Of a stretch of 64,000 nt of DNA, positions 47,432 to 59,000 are shown piece after piece. The stretch's first letter is position 1. Each line of letters opens with the position of its first letter. The notes under the pieces are model-generated. The model ran no database searches. It saw only the letters and a list, made by a program, of their open reading frames with translations, and was not told the DNA's origin. The DNA comes from Scolanthus callimorphus (lineage: Eukaryota > Cnidaria > Anthozoa > Actiniaria > Edwardsiidae): contig JAWWUD010000052.1 of the NCBI GenBank assembly GCA_033964015.1, forward strand, positions 620,001 through 684,000, in the 5' to 3' direction. A program made the position numbers and the translations under genes.

Positions 47432-48270
47432 TACTGTTTTTTTTTTATGGTACCTCGTGTCGAAAAGTGACTTTTGGGGGTCGGCCGAAGCCGTACGAGT
47501 GAAATGCAGCGCAACAGCTGGTAGTCTTATTTCTAGCCTTCGGCTAGTGGGGAACTAAGGGACAAGTCATTATTTATCGCATGGGAATGGGGGATCAAAC
47601 GAAGTGATGCCCCCTATATAAGTATGATCAACGTGATCCCTCTCAGAGCTGTTAAAAGTTTTTGTGACCCCCTATCCCCTATTTGAACTAGCGGCGCAGC
47701 GTATGTCTTCGTTGCGCGAATTCTAAAAAAAAATCATAAGTAGATCAAATCAAATCAACTTTATTTGCTCATGAAGCTATTGTTATTTGGCGTTTTAAAC
47801 ATAGTATAGGTATAGAGTAAGTTTGTATTTTGGTGGAAAAAAAAAGTGCGAGCAGGGAGACTATCCAGTTTTCTAGTTAGCCTCCCTCATTATTTTGATG
47901 TCTTTTTAGATGTCTTCCTTGTGCGCGAAATCTTTACAGTAATGCGTTCAGTGAATTAGAAAAATGCACACGATATACAAGTTGCTGGAATAACTTAGAC
48001 AATTTCTTGTGGTCCGGCCTCTTTCAGGGCTTCAGCTTGCGAGAGACGGCCGCTCGCCCCGAGTTTCAGGTTTTGAAAGACCCCCCCCCCCATCCCCCCG
48101 AGGGTCCCTAACTAAGCAAACAAACGCATAAAATCATTGAAATTATGCTGCAAAAATAGACCTGCAAAAAATAGACCCTTTTCTGACCCTTTTCTGATGG
48201 GAACGGCATTAATATTCGTCTGATCAAAATACCGATAGCCACAAATTCAGATCACTGAAAATAATCTCAC

Positions 48271-48413
48271 CTCGTCCTTCCTTCGTAGTTCTTTCCTGAG
48301 AAACTCGATTTCTCGTCTCTGTATTTCCATCTGCTTGTTTCGCTCCCTGAGCGCACTTTCAAGTAACTTCACAGAGCTCTTTAGCCATTCCATGTTGAGG
48401 GCTGTGGTGCGGC
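48271..48413 (-). CDS. PRKG1: PRKG1-like long isoform, coiled-coil exon L2
   Basis: A 143-base exon lies between acceptor tcgatcgtcag and donor gtgaga, with 47 full codons. After RTTALN it reads MEWLKSSVKLLESALRE and continues as a strongly charged amphipathic helix (QMEIQRREIEFLRKEL), ending in RRKDE at a codon boundary. The pattern fits the N-terminal leucine-zipper dimerisation helix of PKGs. An internal ATG (MEWLK) could start a shorter form, but the acceptor and the frame match with L1 suggest it is internal. Exon L3 continues the helix, giving RRKDE+VIREYE across the junction. A palindromic repeat begins only about 25 bases upstream of the acceptor in transcript sense. Confidence 0.85.
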
Positions 48414-48438
48414 CTGACGATCGAGAAGGTTATATAGA

Positions 48439-48545
48439 GGATATTACATGGCCGCGCGGAGATACGAATTTTATCTTCGAGTGTTGAAAATAAATTTTTA
48501 ACACGAGAAGATAAAATTTGTATCTCCAAGCGGTCATGTAATGTT
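48439..48545. repeat. Palindrome beside the exon L2 acceptor
   Basis: ATTACATGGCCGCGCGGAGA and TACGAATTTTATCTTC pair with GAAGATAAAATTTGTATCTC and CATGTAAT. The transcript would fold into a hairpin about 25 bases upstream of the splice acceptor. Confidence 0.85.
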
Positions 48546-48710
48546 TTGTTTATTATATAAACATCAATGAAATACCAAATTCAAATTTTATTTGAGTTAA
48601 GCTTAAAAATCGAGCATTCAGCAAAGGCAAGTGTGATATTTTCACATATGAAAATAACATGATATTTTCACATGTGAAGATATCAAGTTTTCGCGCGGGA
48701 GATCACCTGG

Positions 48711-49053
48711 GGCGCTTTCCATTTGACCAAAAATCCCGGAATTTTCGGTTAGAAGTCAAATGGAAAGCGCCAAACCCGGGAAAAAATTTCGAAATTTTCG
48801 GACAACCTCTTGAGCTTACCCCAAACGTGGGAATTTTCGGAGAACTCGGAATTTCCGGGAATTTGTCCCTTTCCATTTGATTTCTGACCGAAATTCCCGG
48901 AAATTCCGGGTCAAATGGAAAGCGGCGCAGAACGTTCTCGGACTTTCGTCCAATCGTGGCTGTTCTCGTGAATTGCCGGATTGAGACCTTTCCATTTGAC
49001 TCAGAGAACTACTGGGAATTCAAACCGGGATTTCTTGCTAAATGGAAAGCGCC
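48711..49053. mobile_element. MITE with GGCGCTTTCCATTT ends and 5-bp duplication CCTGG
   Basis: The ends are GGCGCTTTCCATTTGAC and GGCGCTTTCCATTTAGC on opposite strands. CCTGG flanks both sides (48706-48710, 49054-49058). Further TGGAAAGCGC copies lie inside. It is inserted into another repeat. Confidence 0.8.
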
Positions 49054-49067
49054 CCTGGTATTTCATT

Positions 49068-50192
49068 GGCGTTTATCAGAAACATATAAGTGAGTTGAAA
49101 CGTGTAACAGACGAATGAATCTGATGTGACAACCTGCGAACAACTCGCGATCAATAAACACCATATTTGGAAAACAATGTCCTTGCATGCAGCCAATCAA
49201 AATTCAGATGTGACTTTTCACTGCAGACGGCGAGCACGGCAGGCTTCGGTGCTCGTTTTGCAAAGCTATTCTGATTCATCGATGCTTGCAGATTTTTGGA
49301 AGGCTTACCTGCTTTTCTACGAGATTTCCTGCTGGAAAACCAATTAACTTTGTAAGAAGAACTTCCAAGCTCAACCAAAATGCATAAATTTCTCAGAAGG
49401 AAAAAAATAACTCAGGAATTGAGCATATTTTGCAAAGTAAACTCACACCACAACTCTGAGTTTCGGTACTTCAAGAAAAAGAAGTTGGCCAAGCAGAGTT
49501 TTTATGGCTAGGAACCAGAACGGGAGAAATGAATTTCAACGTCGGCTGGATTCTGTTGTCGTTGATCGAAAAGGAACTAATTTACACGTAGGAACGAAGG
49601 AGAAAAACAGCTCGGCTATTTGCAAGGGATCCGTTCTTGAAACAACAAACACAGAAGAAGGGAAATTAGAGTAGTTCTCCAGTGCTCTTAGGTTATAAAC
49701 TTCAAGATATGTTGTCGTTGACTTATTTGTACTGGAAAATGAGATGTCAAAGAAAGAACGAAGGATCCAATCAAGCTAAAACAAACAAGTAAGGCTCGAC
49801 AAAGAATGTGGTTGTTTTTTTCTTTCTGACTGTAGTGAATTTTAAAAAAACGTTTAGTTTATAAATTAACTTATCGATTTTATTTCTTTATAAATTGTTG
49901 TCTTTAGATTTTCATTTGTTCTTCTTCATGGTGCTTTTAAGCCTGATTTTTGATGGATTTTGAGCATGGAAAAGAAACATTTTCTCAACTCATTTGTGCT
50001 TCTGTTGTGGGGAGTTCGCGCGCGTTATTTTTAGAAAACATGACGAATAACATCTCCCGTTGCTGATTGGCTAAGCGATAAATCGGTTGCTTTCCAAATA
50101 TGGTGTTTATTGATCGCGAGTTGTTCGCAGGTTGTCGCGCTGTTACACGTTTCAACTCACTTATATGTTTCTGCGTTTATATAATAAATATA
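49068..50192. mobile_element. Element with inverted arms of about 95 bases
   Basis: The left arm (49078-49173) contains GTGAGTTGAAACGTGTAACA, CAACCTGCGAACAACTCGCG and ATCAATAAACACCATATTTG. The right arm (50090-50182) is the complement. The 0.9-kb middle has no recognised coding. Confidence 0.8.
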
Positions 50193-50199
50193 TATCGGT

Positions 50200-50992
50200 C
50201 ACTTCAGTCACTCATTCAGGTTGCAATAGATTCTCGTTCACCAGTGCGTCACACCCTTTGGAGGCTGTGGTCACTGCATGCCACTGACGTAAATATGCCG
50301 GTTTCTTATATGGACACGAGTGTTTTTTCATTGAGATGAAAAAAGCTGAAACGACAGAGAGCGAAAATTACCAAAAATAAAATGTCTAACTTCGCCATAT
50401 TTCAAAATATAAGCTCAAGATTCCGTATACAAAGAGTTTCTGCGACCAAAAGCTTAATTGAAGAATATGACTTTTAGATATGGTCCACCAAAGTTTGCAT
50501 AATTCCTGATCAAAGTACTAATTCTCCCATAAAATGGCACAGAAACCAAAGTTTAAAGCCTAATATCTCAAATACGGATCCAGTAGAAAAAAGTCGTTTT
50601 TGATATTTTGTTTTCTATTAAATGAGGAGTCTGTACGCAAAAAAATCAAGCTTATCTGAGTTAACCCGATCTTACTATTTGAAATTTAGCGATTTTAACA
50701 GGTTTTTCCGCTCTGTAAGCTGAAACAGCTTCCCTGCGAAATCTTGAGGTTATAACCTCATGCAGTTATATTTTTATTTTATCATACTTGATGCCTGTAA
50801 AAGCTGCGTGCATCGATGCATAAAAGCGTGTAAAAAAGATGTTGGAAACTAAAACTTACAATCGCTCACTTTATGAGAGCGTAGGAACCTGAAATTCAAT
50901 AGCTTATTGTTTGTCCAATTTTAATTAGTTAAAAAACAGTTAATTAGTTAATAGTTTAAAAACTATTTTGACTATATTTAAAAACGACTCAC
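50200..50992. other. Intron L1-L2, distal part
   Basis: AT-rich sequence with no exon, RNA gene or clear repeat seen. Confidence 0.6.
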
Positions 50993-51322
50993 GTTCTCTC
51001 TCGTGACGTGAAGATGGTGGTGGCGATGGCATCGATAGAGCTTTTGTGGTGGCCATGTTGGCATTGTAGTTGTTCCCAGTACTGGAGCCAGTATTGGAGC
51101 CATAGGTGCTCCCTGTATTATTCCCATAGCTACTGCCCATGCTGGTACCATTATTGGGGCTGATGTTCATCCCAAGGTTCGTAATAGAGGGAGGGGACGG
51201 AGGGGGGTTGGAGGATTCGTTGAAGAAGGGGCTGCCCACTCGGCGGCTCAGTTTGAAGACGGGAGAACCGGTACCTCCCTGCATGGTGGGGGACAAGGAG
51301 GGTGACGGCGGGTCACCCACGC
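50993..51322 (-). CDS. PRKG1: PRKG1-like long isoform, low-complexity N-terminal exon (L1)
   Basis: The exon is open for 109 codons between a pyrimidine-rich acceptor ending ttttttag and a GTGAGT donor. The peptide is rich in Pro and Ser at first (DPPSPSLSPT, SNPPPSPPS), then in Asn, Gly, Ser and Thr (SSYGNNTGSTYGSNTGSS), and ends in a charged SRHERE. It has no recognised domain and is probably disordered. It enters with two bases of a codon and leaves with one, and that base (C) joins GC of exon L2 to make Arg. An upstream exon must exist. If that exon is untranslated, the ATG at 51284-51282, in a CCACCATGC context, is the likely start. Long disordered N termini also occur in insect foraging isoforms (family knowledge). 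Coding status rests on phase and open frame. Confidence 0.75.
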
Positions 51323-51349
51323 CTAAAAAAGAAAACAACGACAGAAGTC

Positions 51350-52285
51350 CATGACTAGGAGTGGCGATCGTTCACATTCAGTACTATCCCCCAACACTGT
51401 AGATTATGTACTATTTTATGATGTTATGAACAGGAGTCCATAACTAGGAGTGACGATCGTTCAACCATCCGCCAACACTGTAGATTATATACTATTTTAG
51501 GATGTTATGAGCAGCCTTCTCATTAGGACTGTCCGCCAACACTGTAGATTATGTACTATTTTTCTGATGTTATGAACAGGAGTCCATTACTAGGAGTGAC
51601 GATCGTTCACATTCAGTACTGTCCGCCAACACTGTAGATTATGTACTATTTTTAGGATGTTATGAACAGGAGTCCATTACTAGGAGTGACGATCCTTCAC
51701 ATTCAGTACTATCCGCCAACACTGTAGATTATGTGCTATTTTTAGGATGTTATGAACAGGAGTCCATTACTAGGAGTGACGATCCTTCACATTCAGTACT
51801 GTCCACCAACACTGTAGGTTATGTGCTATTTTTAGGATGTTATGAACAGGAGTCCATTACTAGGAGTGACGATCCTTCACATTCAGTACTATCCGCCAAC
51901 ACTGTAGATTATGTACTATTTTTAGGATGTTATGAACAGGAGTCCATTACTAGGAGTGACGATCCTTCACATTCAGTACTGTCCACCAACACTGTAGGTT
52001 ATGTGCTATTTTTAGGATGTTATGAACAGGAGTCCATTACTAGGAGTGACGATCCTTCACATTCAGTACTATCCGCCAACACTGTAGATTATGTACTATT
52101 TTTAGGATGTTATGAACAGGAGTCCATTACTAGGAGTGACGATCCTTCTCATTCAGTACTGTCCACCAACACTGTAGATTATGTGCTATTTTTAGGATGT
52201 TATGAGCAGGAGTCCATTACTAGGAGTGACGATCCTTCACATTCAGTACTATCCGCCAACACTGTAGGTTATGTGTTATTTTTAG
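51350..52285. repeat. 90-bp minisatellite with 180-bp higher-order period
   Basis: About ten units contain AGGAGTCCATTACTAGGAGT and GACGATCCTTCACATTCAGT. From 51730 on, two versions alternate: one with GTCCACCAACACTGTAGGTT, the other with ATCCGCCAACACTGTAGATT. The period is divisible by three, so a 200-codon frame stays open, but I regard it as noncoding. The array starts about 30 bases from the L1 acceptor. Confidence 0.93.
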
Positions 52286-52359
52286 CATACAAATTATTTG
52301 TGCTTTTCAATGAAGGGGGCCACCCATCAATATGAGCCTCCTGTAGCTCCTGTAGCTCT

Positions 52360-52650
52360 ATCCATATTCAGAGGAGTATAGAAGAGTCTATTTTTAGACT
52401 TTGGATTTTAAATTTAAACGGGAAATTGCGAAAATTGGAAATTGAGAGTTGGTTTCAACGCGGCGATGGCGGCGCCCGATTTCAGAGGGGACATAATTTT
52501 AAACTTTGACCATTCTCGCGGGATTCAAGATCAACAACATAAAATAGATTCATCTACTCCTGTGCTTCGGAAGCCTATTAAAGAGCCCGTGTCAGCCACT
52601 CCTTGGTCATTGTTTTCGTTCGATATTAGAAGACGAATTGCGTGAAGAAA
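52360..52650. repeat. Dispersed repeat, partner of 15510-15815
   Basis: AATTTAAACGGGAAATTG, TTTCAACGCGGCGATGGCGG and CTCCTGTGCTTCGGAAGCCT match the reverse complement of the 15.5-kb copy. Confidence 0.65.
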
Positions 52651-55484
52651 TATCTTAATAGACTTCTAAAAACAACGTTTCAGATTTGATTTACCAAATT
52701 CAATCGAGAAAATTGCTCTATATTCTCCAAAGCAGCCGATGGAAATGGATGCTTTCTCCGACTTGTATGTTGCTCTCCTATCAAAATGGCGGCTGACGCA
52801 GGCTCCTTGTCTCACCTGGTCCTATATCCGTCTTTGAAAGGCAGCCTTGATCACGTGACAAGAGTTCCCTGCGTCGCTGCGGAAATTTCATGGACCTACA
52901 ATTCGACAACAAAAACGAATAAACAACATACATATGCTTTTATATTTACAACTGTATTTCAAACAAGCAAAGGAGAAGTTGCAACCTGTGTTGCGGTTGT
53001 AATCCAGAGAAGGTGATTAAGACAGATTATTTTAGAACTTCGAGCAATTTTGCCAGAAAGCGGCAAAAAATCTTGTTACTCGAAATAAAAAAAGTTGTTG
53101 CTTTGAATTTAGTCTCATTTCAAAGGTCTTCATGGTAGTGTTCGTGTATTATCGCGCCGGTAAAACATTTCCAGAGGAAGCTGATAATTTTTTTTTTAGT
53201 TTTTACAGATAGACGTATTTTTCGCACCTAAAATGGTGATGTCAATCACAGCTTTTATAGATTCTATAGAATTTTTCCATTTTTGAACGCTTATCATATC
53301 AAGAAAATTCCCTGAAAAATTGTCGACTTTCTTCAACTTCCTTATAAGGAAGTATCTGCATACCATATTTGGAATCCCAGTAAGTTTTTCACTATTTTTA
53401 TTGAAGTAGAATACTTCAAACTCAACCAGAACTCAAATATACTCGAGAAAATATGTTCTGTGCATTTTCTGCTGTGTTTTTCACGGTCAAGAACCTGGAA
53501 ACAAGGTAGACGAGACACCACAGGAAGCCCGGTCTATCTCTAGAAAGACGACGATGTTTTCTTGATATGTTCTGTGGCGGCGCGAACCCAGTCCTCTGCC
53601 TTTTGTGATTTCGAAATGTGGACCACAATCTACAAATTAGGATAGAAATGAGTAACAGTATTTTTGGCCAAACGTTGCTCGAAGTTGTAAAATAACCTGT
53701 CTTAATTAATTTTTGATAGTACTAAAATGACTGGTGCTCGCGGATAAAAAGAACCAAACCTTGAAATTTGCTGATATACTACACCTACTATGAATACGCT
53801 TCATACAAATAAACAATTATATGAATTTCTGCATGGGATTTCCTTTATATTGTTCATTATTTATAGCGATTCTTATCCTTTTCACGTTCAAAGCATTCCT
53901 GGACAAGCCTTAAATCTCCAAGGTTTTAGCCAGCCTGTCTGACAATACATTTTGCGCAAAATGAACGGTACAATTAGCTTGCTAATTCTCGACGCTGTTA
54001 TTTTATTTGTTGGATAATGAAGGTAATAAAGGTTTTGAATCTTCATCATTCAATGTTGTCCTGCTGTCGGGACAGTGACAGGCAAAAGAGAACATTTGCA
54101 GAGATGAGATAAGTACTGAGAAAATTGAGAGCATCATAAGATCATGTAGAGATGTTTATCACTTTACGATTGGAGAAACCAAGGAGAAAATTTACTAAAA
54201 AACATATCTACCCACTTACAGAACGGGGTGATAGATTTGACACTGTTGCGCGATCAAATGTTTATCAATTATGAATAACCACACATTGACATTGCCCAGA
54301 GGCGAGCTTTGCTGGCTTGCAAATTATATCCCCATCGTTCAAAACAGATGCTCAGTAGGAAAATCTCTCGCACGATAATCGTCGTGCAAAAATGCAACTT
54401 GTCTTTTTATGTTGCCAGTCCGTACATTTAATTGTGACTACAAAAAGCTCCATTTCGCGCCAATATTTTGGCGCCAATATGTTTGCGCGTGTGCGTGCGA
54501 TTACAATAAATGTAATTCGTGTGCGTGCGATTACAATAAATGTAATTCGCCTTATCTTTTTCTTCGTGAAATTAGTATGGTGATTTTGACTTATTTTTTG
54601 GTTGATATTATTAGAGCTGGGCGTGAATTTCCTGTTTTTGAGTTAACAATGAAAGTGAATTTTTGTTTACGGTTGATGAATTTTGAGGGATATAACCAGA
54701 AAGTTGTGCAAATAAGGAAGAAGGTACAACCGGGCGTTTATATCTGACTGAAATCCGTGCTGGAATTTAACAAGACCGTATTCATTATATACTCCATAAT
54801 AACAAAATTATGTTTCACAACCATCCATCACCGTCTTCTTGAAATGATCCTTTTTTAGCTAAGTTGTCGCGTGCCAATGTTATTTTTACATACTCCTGAA
54901 ATATCTGCACGCAAATGCATACCACAAATACTTAGTTGCGAAGCTTATAGTCCTGTATGAGAGCTAAAAATACACAACGACTCTTCTAAAATTGGCCTTC
55001 AAAACTTCGAGCTATGCAATGGCCTAGGGGCTTTGTCACTGAGCTTGGAATCGCTACGGGAGAATGTAAATCGTGTGCAACAAATCCGCAACATGCCGAT
55101 TACAAAACAAGTTCTAAAATAGCCTCAGTGGACTTTTTTAAAAACTCACACAAAACCCTCGGTTGGCGAAATAATGTAAACAACGGAATAGATGTTTTCA
55201 GAAGTGTGTGTTTCTCATAGATGTCTTTAGCGGTATTTAGTAGTTGGCTCCTGCAATTTGATTCGACGTTGACCAAATACCAGAAATTCCTATCGGAGAA
55301 GAGTTTGTGGTGTTAGGAGCCTTAATCGACGACATGCTGCGTGCAAAAGATCAATTAGTGTCCATGCAGCTTTAGTAGTGAGACAGCCAAGTTCATTAAG
55401 AACATTTTTCAAATATTTCTTTGTTTGTTTGTTTATTGTGAAACTAGAATGTCTAAACATAATACAGAGGTAGACAATAACTAG
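52651..55484. other. Stretch without a supported gene
   Basis: It contains the inverted partner of the 40.4-kb repeat (53312-53570) and a perfect 30-base tandem duplication (54490-54549, GTGCGTGCGATTACAATAAA). I see no host exon in the rest. Confidence 0.55.
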
Positions 55485-56085
55485 GAGAACAGCAATGACT
55501 ATCATGACAATAAAATTGACAATGTCAATAAGATTGACAATAACAAGCATGACAATGACAATGAAAATAACATTAACAATGATTAGTATATATCAAGTCA
55601 GTGAATTGTCATATTCGCGCGCTCTGATTGGTTACGTTCCTGAATTTGGTTACATTCCTTCGGGGATACAATCATAACAATGAGCAATAACAATGACAAT
55701 GGAAATGGCAATACACCAATGACAATTACTAATACCATCATGAGAATGACATTGACAATCATCATTGATAGTTTCAATCGTGACAATGAAATGGGAGTGG
55801 CAATTACAAGCACAACAATCAGCAATGGCAATGGCTATGACAACCATGACAGTGACGACAGTAACTGAATAACAAAGACAACGGCAATCGTGACAATGAA
55901 GTAATGACAATGGCAATGACGATGGCTATGACAATGACAATGGTTATGACAGTGACATTGTTTTCTTTTTATGATAGTGAAAATGACAATGATGATGACA
56001 TACATTGATAATGACAATTACATTGACAGTTGCAATGATATGACAATGACAATGACAATGACAATGACAATGACATTGTAAAAAG
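55485..56085. repeat. Degenerate TGACAA/TGGCAA satellite
   Basis: ACAATGACAATG-type hexamers with variants, interrupted at about 55590-55680 by a CCAATCAGAGC-type repeat. Ile/Val-rich and Thr-rich open frames on both strands are artefacts. Confidence 0.88.
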
Positions 56086-59000
56086 TAGCATCAGGTGCAC
56101 AACAACAAGGTGCATGTAATTGTAGTAGAAAAATAGTAGAAAAGCTATTTGGCATACAGAGATGGAAAGTCCAAATGACCACAATCTACTAACTATGGTT
56201 AAGCGAAATAAACAGTTTTCTCTTTACTTTGCGGCCCCGCCAAATAAAATAATATTTTTCCTTCTGTCTTCCGTTAGTAGACGATTTTCATGTAAATATT
56301 GCTACAAACTAATGTTGTTTATATATCGTTATATAAATCTACACGGAACTCAGGGTCCCATATAATTGACCTTTTAACTTCCGCTACAACACTACCTCAC
56401 GATATGACAAGGGCTTCACAAAATACCTAAATAGTTTACTATCCTATAACAATATTGAAACAAATTAGTTAGACGAATCCGCGTTTTATAAAAATTCTTT
56501 TCACATTCATTAGACAGAAACTTGGGAGATTTTTTTATGGGAAGGCTGTAAAAATGCCTTTGTGAGAATCTTACAATAACATTAATTATAACAGTTCGAA
56601 ATCCAATTATCGATTTGCAGATCAAAACACTCTTGAATTGTAACTATATTAAGTGATAACAGTGTAAAATGCTCACGTAGAGCGAGTGATACATGAAGAC
56701 ATTCCTCAAACATTATTCATACAATAACACGGCATTCCTTGAGAAGAACTGCGCTCATAGAAAAGAAGTAAAACTAAAAAGCATTAATGTACATTAATGT
56801 TGAACTTGGTGCCGGGACGAAGCACAAAATTGCAACAAGAAGTCCCCGAAATCCCGCAATCGTATACAAATGCTTTGCGTTTCGAAAGTATCACAACAAA
56901 CTGATTGATGACGAGAGTGAACAAGATCAATTGCCAATTTGGGTTACCTGTAGGGGGGCCTCGGAACAAGAACCTAGAATTGAAAAGCATATTCTATTTT
57001 CTAAGAAATCGAATAAATACCATACCTTGAGTAGCTGTAAGTCCTCAACAAAGGTAATAACGTGGTTACAAGAAATTCCCTGTGATTATTTACAAATGGA
57101 ATCCTACGATCCCGGCCTACGATGACCCGATAGTCGCGGATATCATACACAGAAATTTAGTAAGCTATCTGGGCTATGTATTGGTGTAATTAGAAAGGTC
57201 AGGTCACTATACCTATTCCCGTCCCAAACGGAGCTCGGGCATGTGTTGGAAAATTAATTATGACGTTTATAACTGCAGTGATTCTCAAGATTGTACGATA
57301 AGAGTTAAAAACGTGCGTGTGTCAGAAGAATTTAGTTCTCATAGCGGACAAAATCCTCCCATTAAAAAATGACGGGTCAAGGACAACCAGAACGAGGCGC
57401 AGGTCAAGAAAGCACATTAAATTTAATAATAATTTATCCTACTTTTGACTGTTGAAAATATAAAAATATAAGATTTTTTCATTTGGACTAAAGTTTGGAA
57501 ATAAAAATGTCAAGAACCAAAATCTAGAGGACTTCTAGGAGGAGAGAAGAAATGATCTGCAAAGCGGCTGAAGTGAGAATTTATTGTTCTTCATATTAAA
57601 TGTCTTAGACTGCTAAATAATATTGATCTCATCCACTGTTGACGTTTAAGAAAACAACGCAAGTGACTGCGGAAATTGAGTAACAAGTTAACTATATGAT
57701 CGACATCTTACCTTCCAACTAAAATGCATCACAAGACAGCCGCCATCTTTGTCAGAATTGCAGAAACAGCCTTAAGAAAGTGTTTCACATGCAAGAAAGA
57801 CGCCCTGTTGCTGATATCCTGTTGTTGAAGAAAAAACGTCCGAACATAAGTTATTTCGTCCTGTACTTGCCCAAAGCCAGCACATTCAAAACGCCGGGAA
57901 CTCTATCTGTTTTCTCGTACAGACATGGTCTGTGCGTTTCTATCAACAGGGATCTCCACTTCGCTTATTAGCGAAATTTACGTCATCGCCTGTCGTGAAA
58001 TGGTTCTCAAGTGTTATACAACACGAGTATAATTTTGGAGGGGGCGTAGGAGGCTCGCGGTATTACGGTATTCGAACAAATTTGCCTCGTTATTTCGATA
58101 AAGCTACTAAAAAGATGCGATATTCCGATATTCTGACTCAGCTCGGTATGCGGGATTTGATATTAAAACACGCGGTCGGAAAAAAAATCTGAAATGATGG
58201 TTATTCGGTATTAGTATATATACCAAATCAGTGAATAGTCATTTTCGCGCGCTCTGATTGGTTCCTGAAATAGTAGATATCCAATATTAGTATATACCAG
58301 CTCGGCAACCTCCTAAGAACGACCAATTTGATTGGTTTAGAGTCTCGGAATCTGAGACATTATTTACCTCCGAAACAGTAGATATTGTGTTGGCAAGCAA
58401 ATTTCATGTAGAGGCGAAAAAATGTCAGTCAACAAAACTAAAGAAGCAACAAATTAGATTTCTTTGTCTCAAAATCGGTCTCTCTGGATTTAATATGTCC
58501 TCACAAATCGTCTGAGCATTGTTTGTGAAAAACACGCTTGCACTGTGAAACCCGAGTTGAAAAACTTTAGCTGAAAGCATGAATGAAAATTCTTTTTAGG
58601 CATGTACTTTCCCTTTATTTTATTTATTTGACAAAAATCAAAATTATAATCTACAATATGTCGAGAAAATACAGTCGATAGAGCTAATTTTTAAAGTACC
58701 TGAGGATGGTTTGTGTCTTGCAACGACTGATCGGCAGCTTTCTTGTATTTTTTTTTTGCGAGCGAACTGTCCGCCACAAAGGAGACTTCTGTTAGTAGTT
58801 AGTTATCCTTCTTGCCTGATGATAACCCCCTAAAGCCTTTTCACAAGGTTTCGTGTAGCTGTGTTATCCTGCTAAATCGTTTTTCCCTCAAATATCCAGT
58901 GTTTACGGTGTTTGCTCACTCCATTTTTCCAGCAAACTAAGTTAATTAAAGTTAAGTACTTGTGCAACGAGTGGCTGCCGACAAATAATTTTCATCTCGG

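Larger units (their letters stand above)
1570..51322 (-). other. PRKG1: Gene span: cGMP-dependent protein kinase, PRKG1/foraging type, 3' end outside the window
   Basis: Sixteen minus-strand exons with correct splice borders and matching phases encode a cGMP-dependent protein kinase up to the kinase hinge. All introns are GT-AG except one GC-AG. The protein is a cytosolic Ser/Thr kinase that cGMP activates through two CNB domains. It looks like PRKG1 rather than PRKG2: it has the MGSLREL-type start, the SKELIKEAILDNDF helix, [10 protein letters not shown] in CNB-B and FGEKALLGED in the second phosphate-binding cassette. Introns range from 480 bp to 20.6 kb. The C lobe and the stop codon lie left of base 1. 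Two alternative N-terminal modules imply at least two promoters. Homology is from memory of the family and was not searched. Confidence 0.93.

Noticed and set aside
51733..52335. 200-codon protein made of 30-residue repeats
   Set aside because: Explained by a 90-bp satellite whose period is divisible by three; no flanking domains or evidence of selection visible.
55290..56184. Several 60-88 codon frames rich in Ile/Val/Cys or Thr/Asn
   Set aside because: They arise from the TGACAA satellite.
56787..57125. 112-codon plus-strand frame without repeats
   Set aside because: No motif, splice context or partner exon recognised; kept only as a note in the stretch description.
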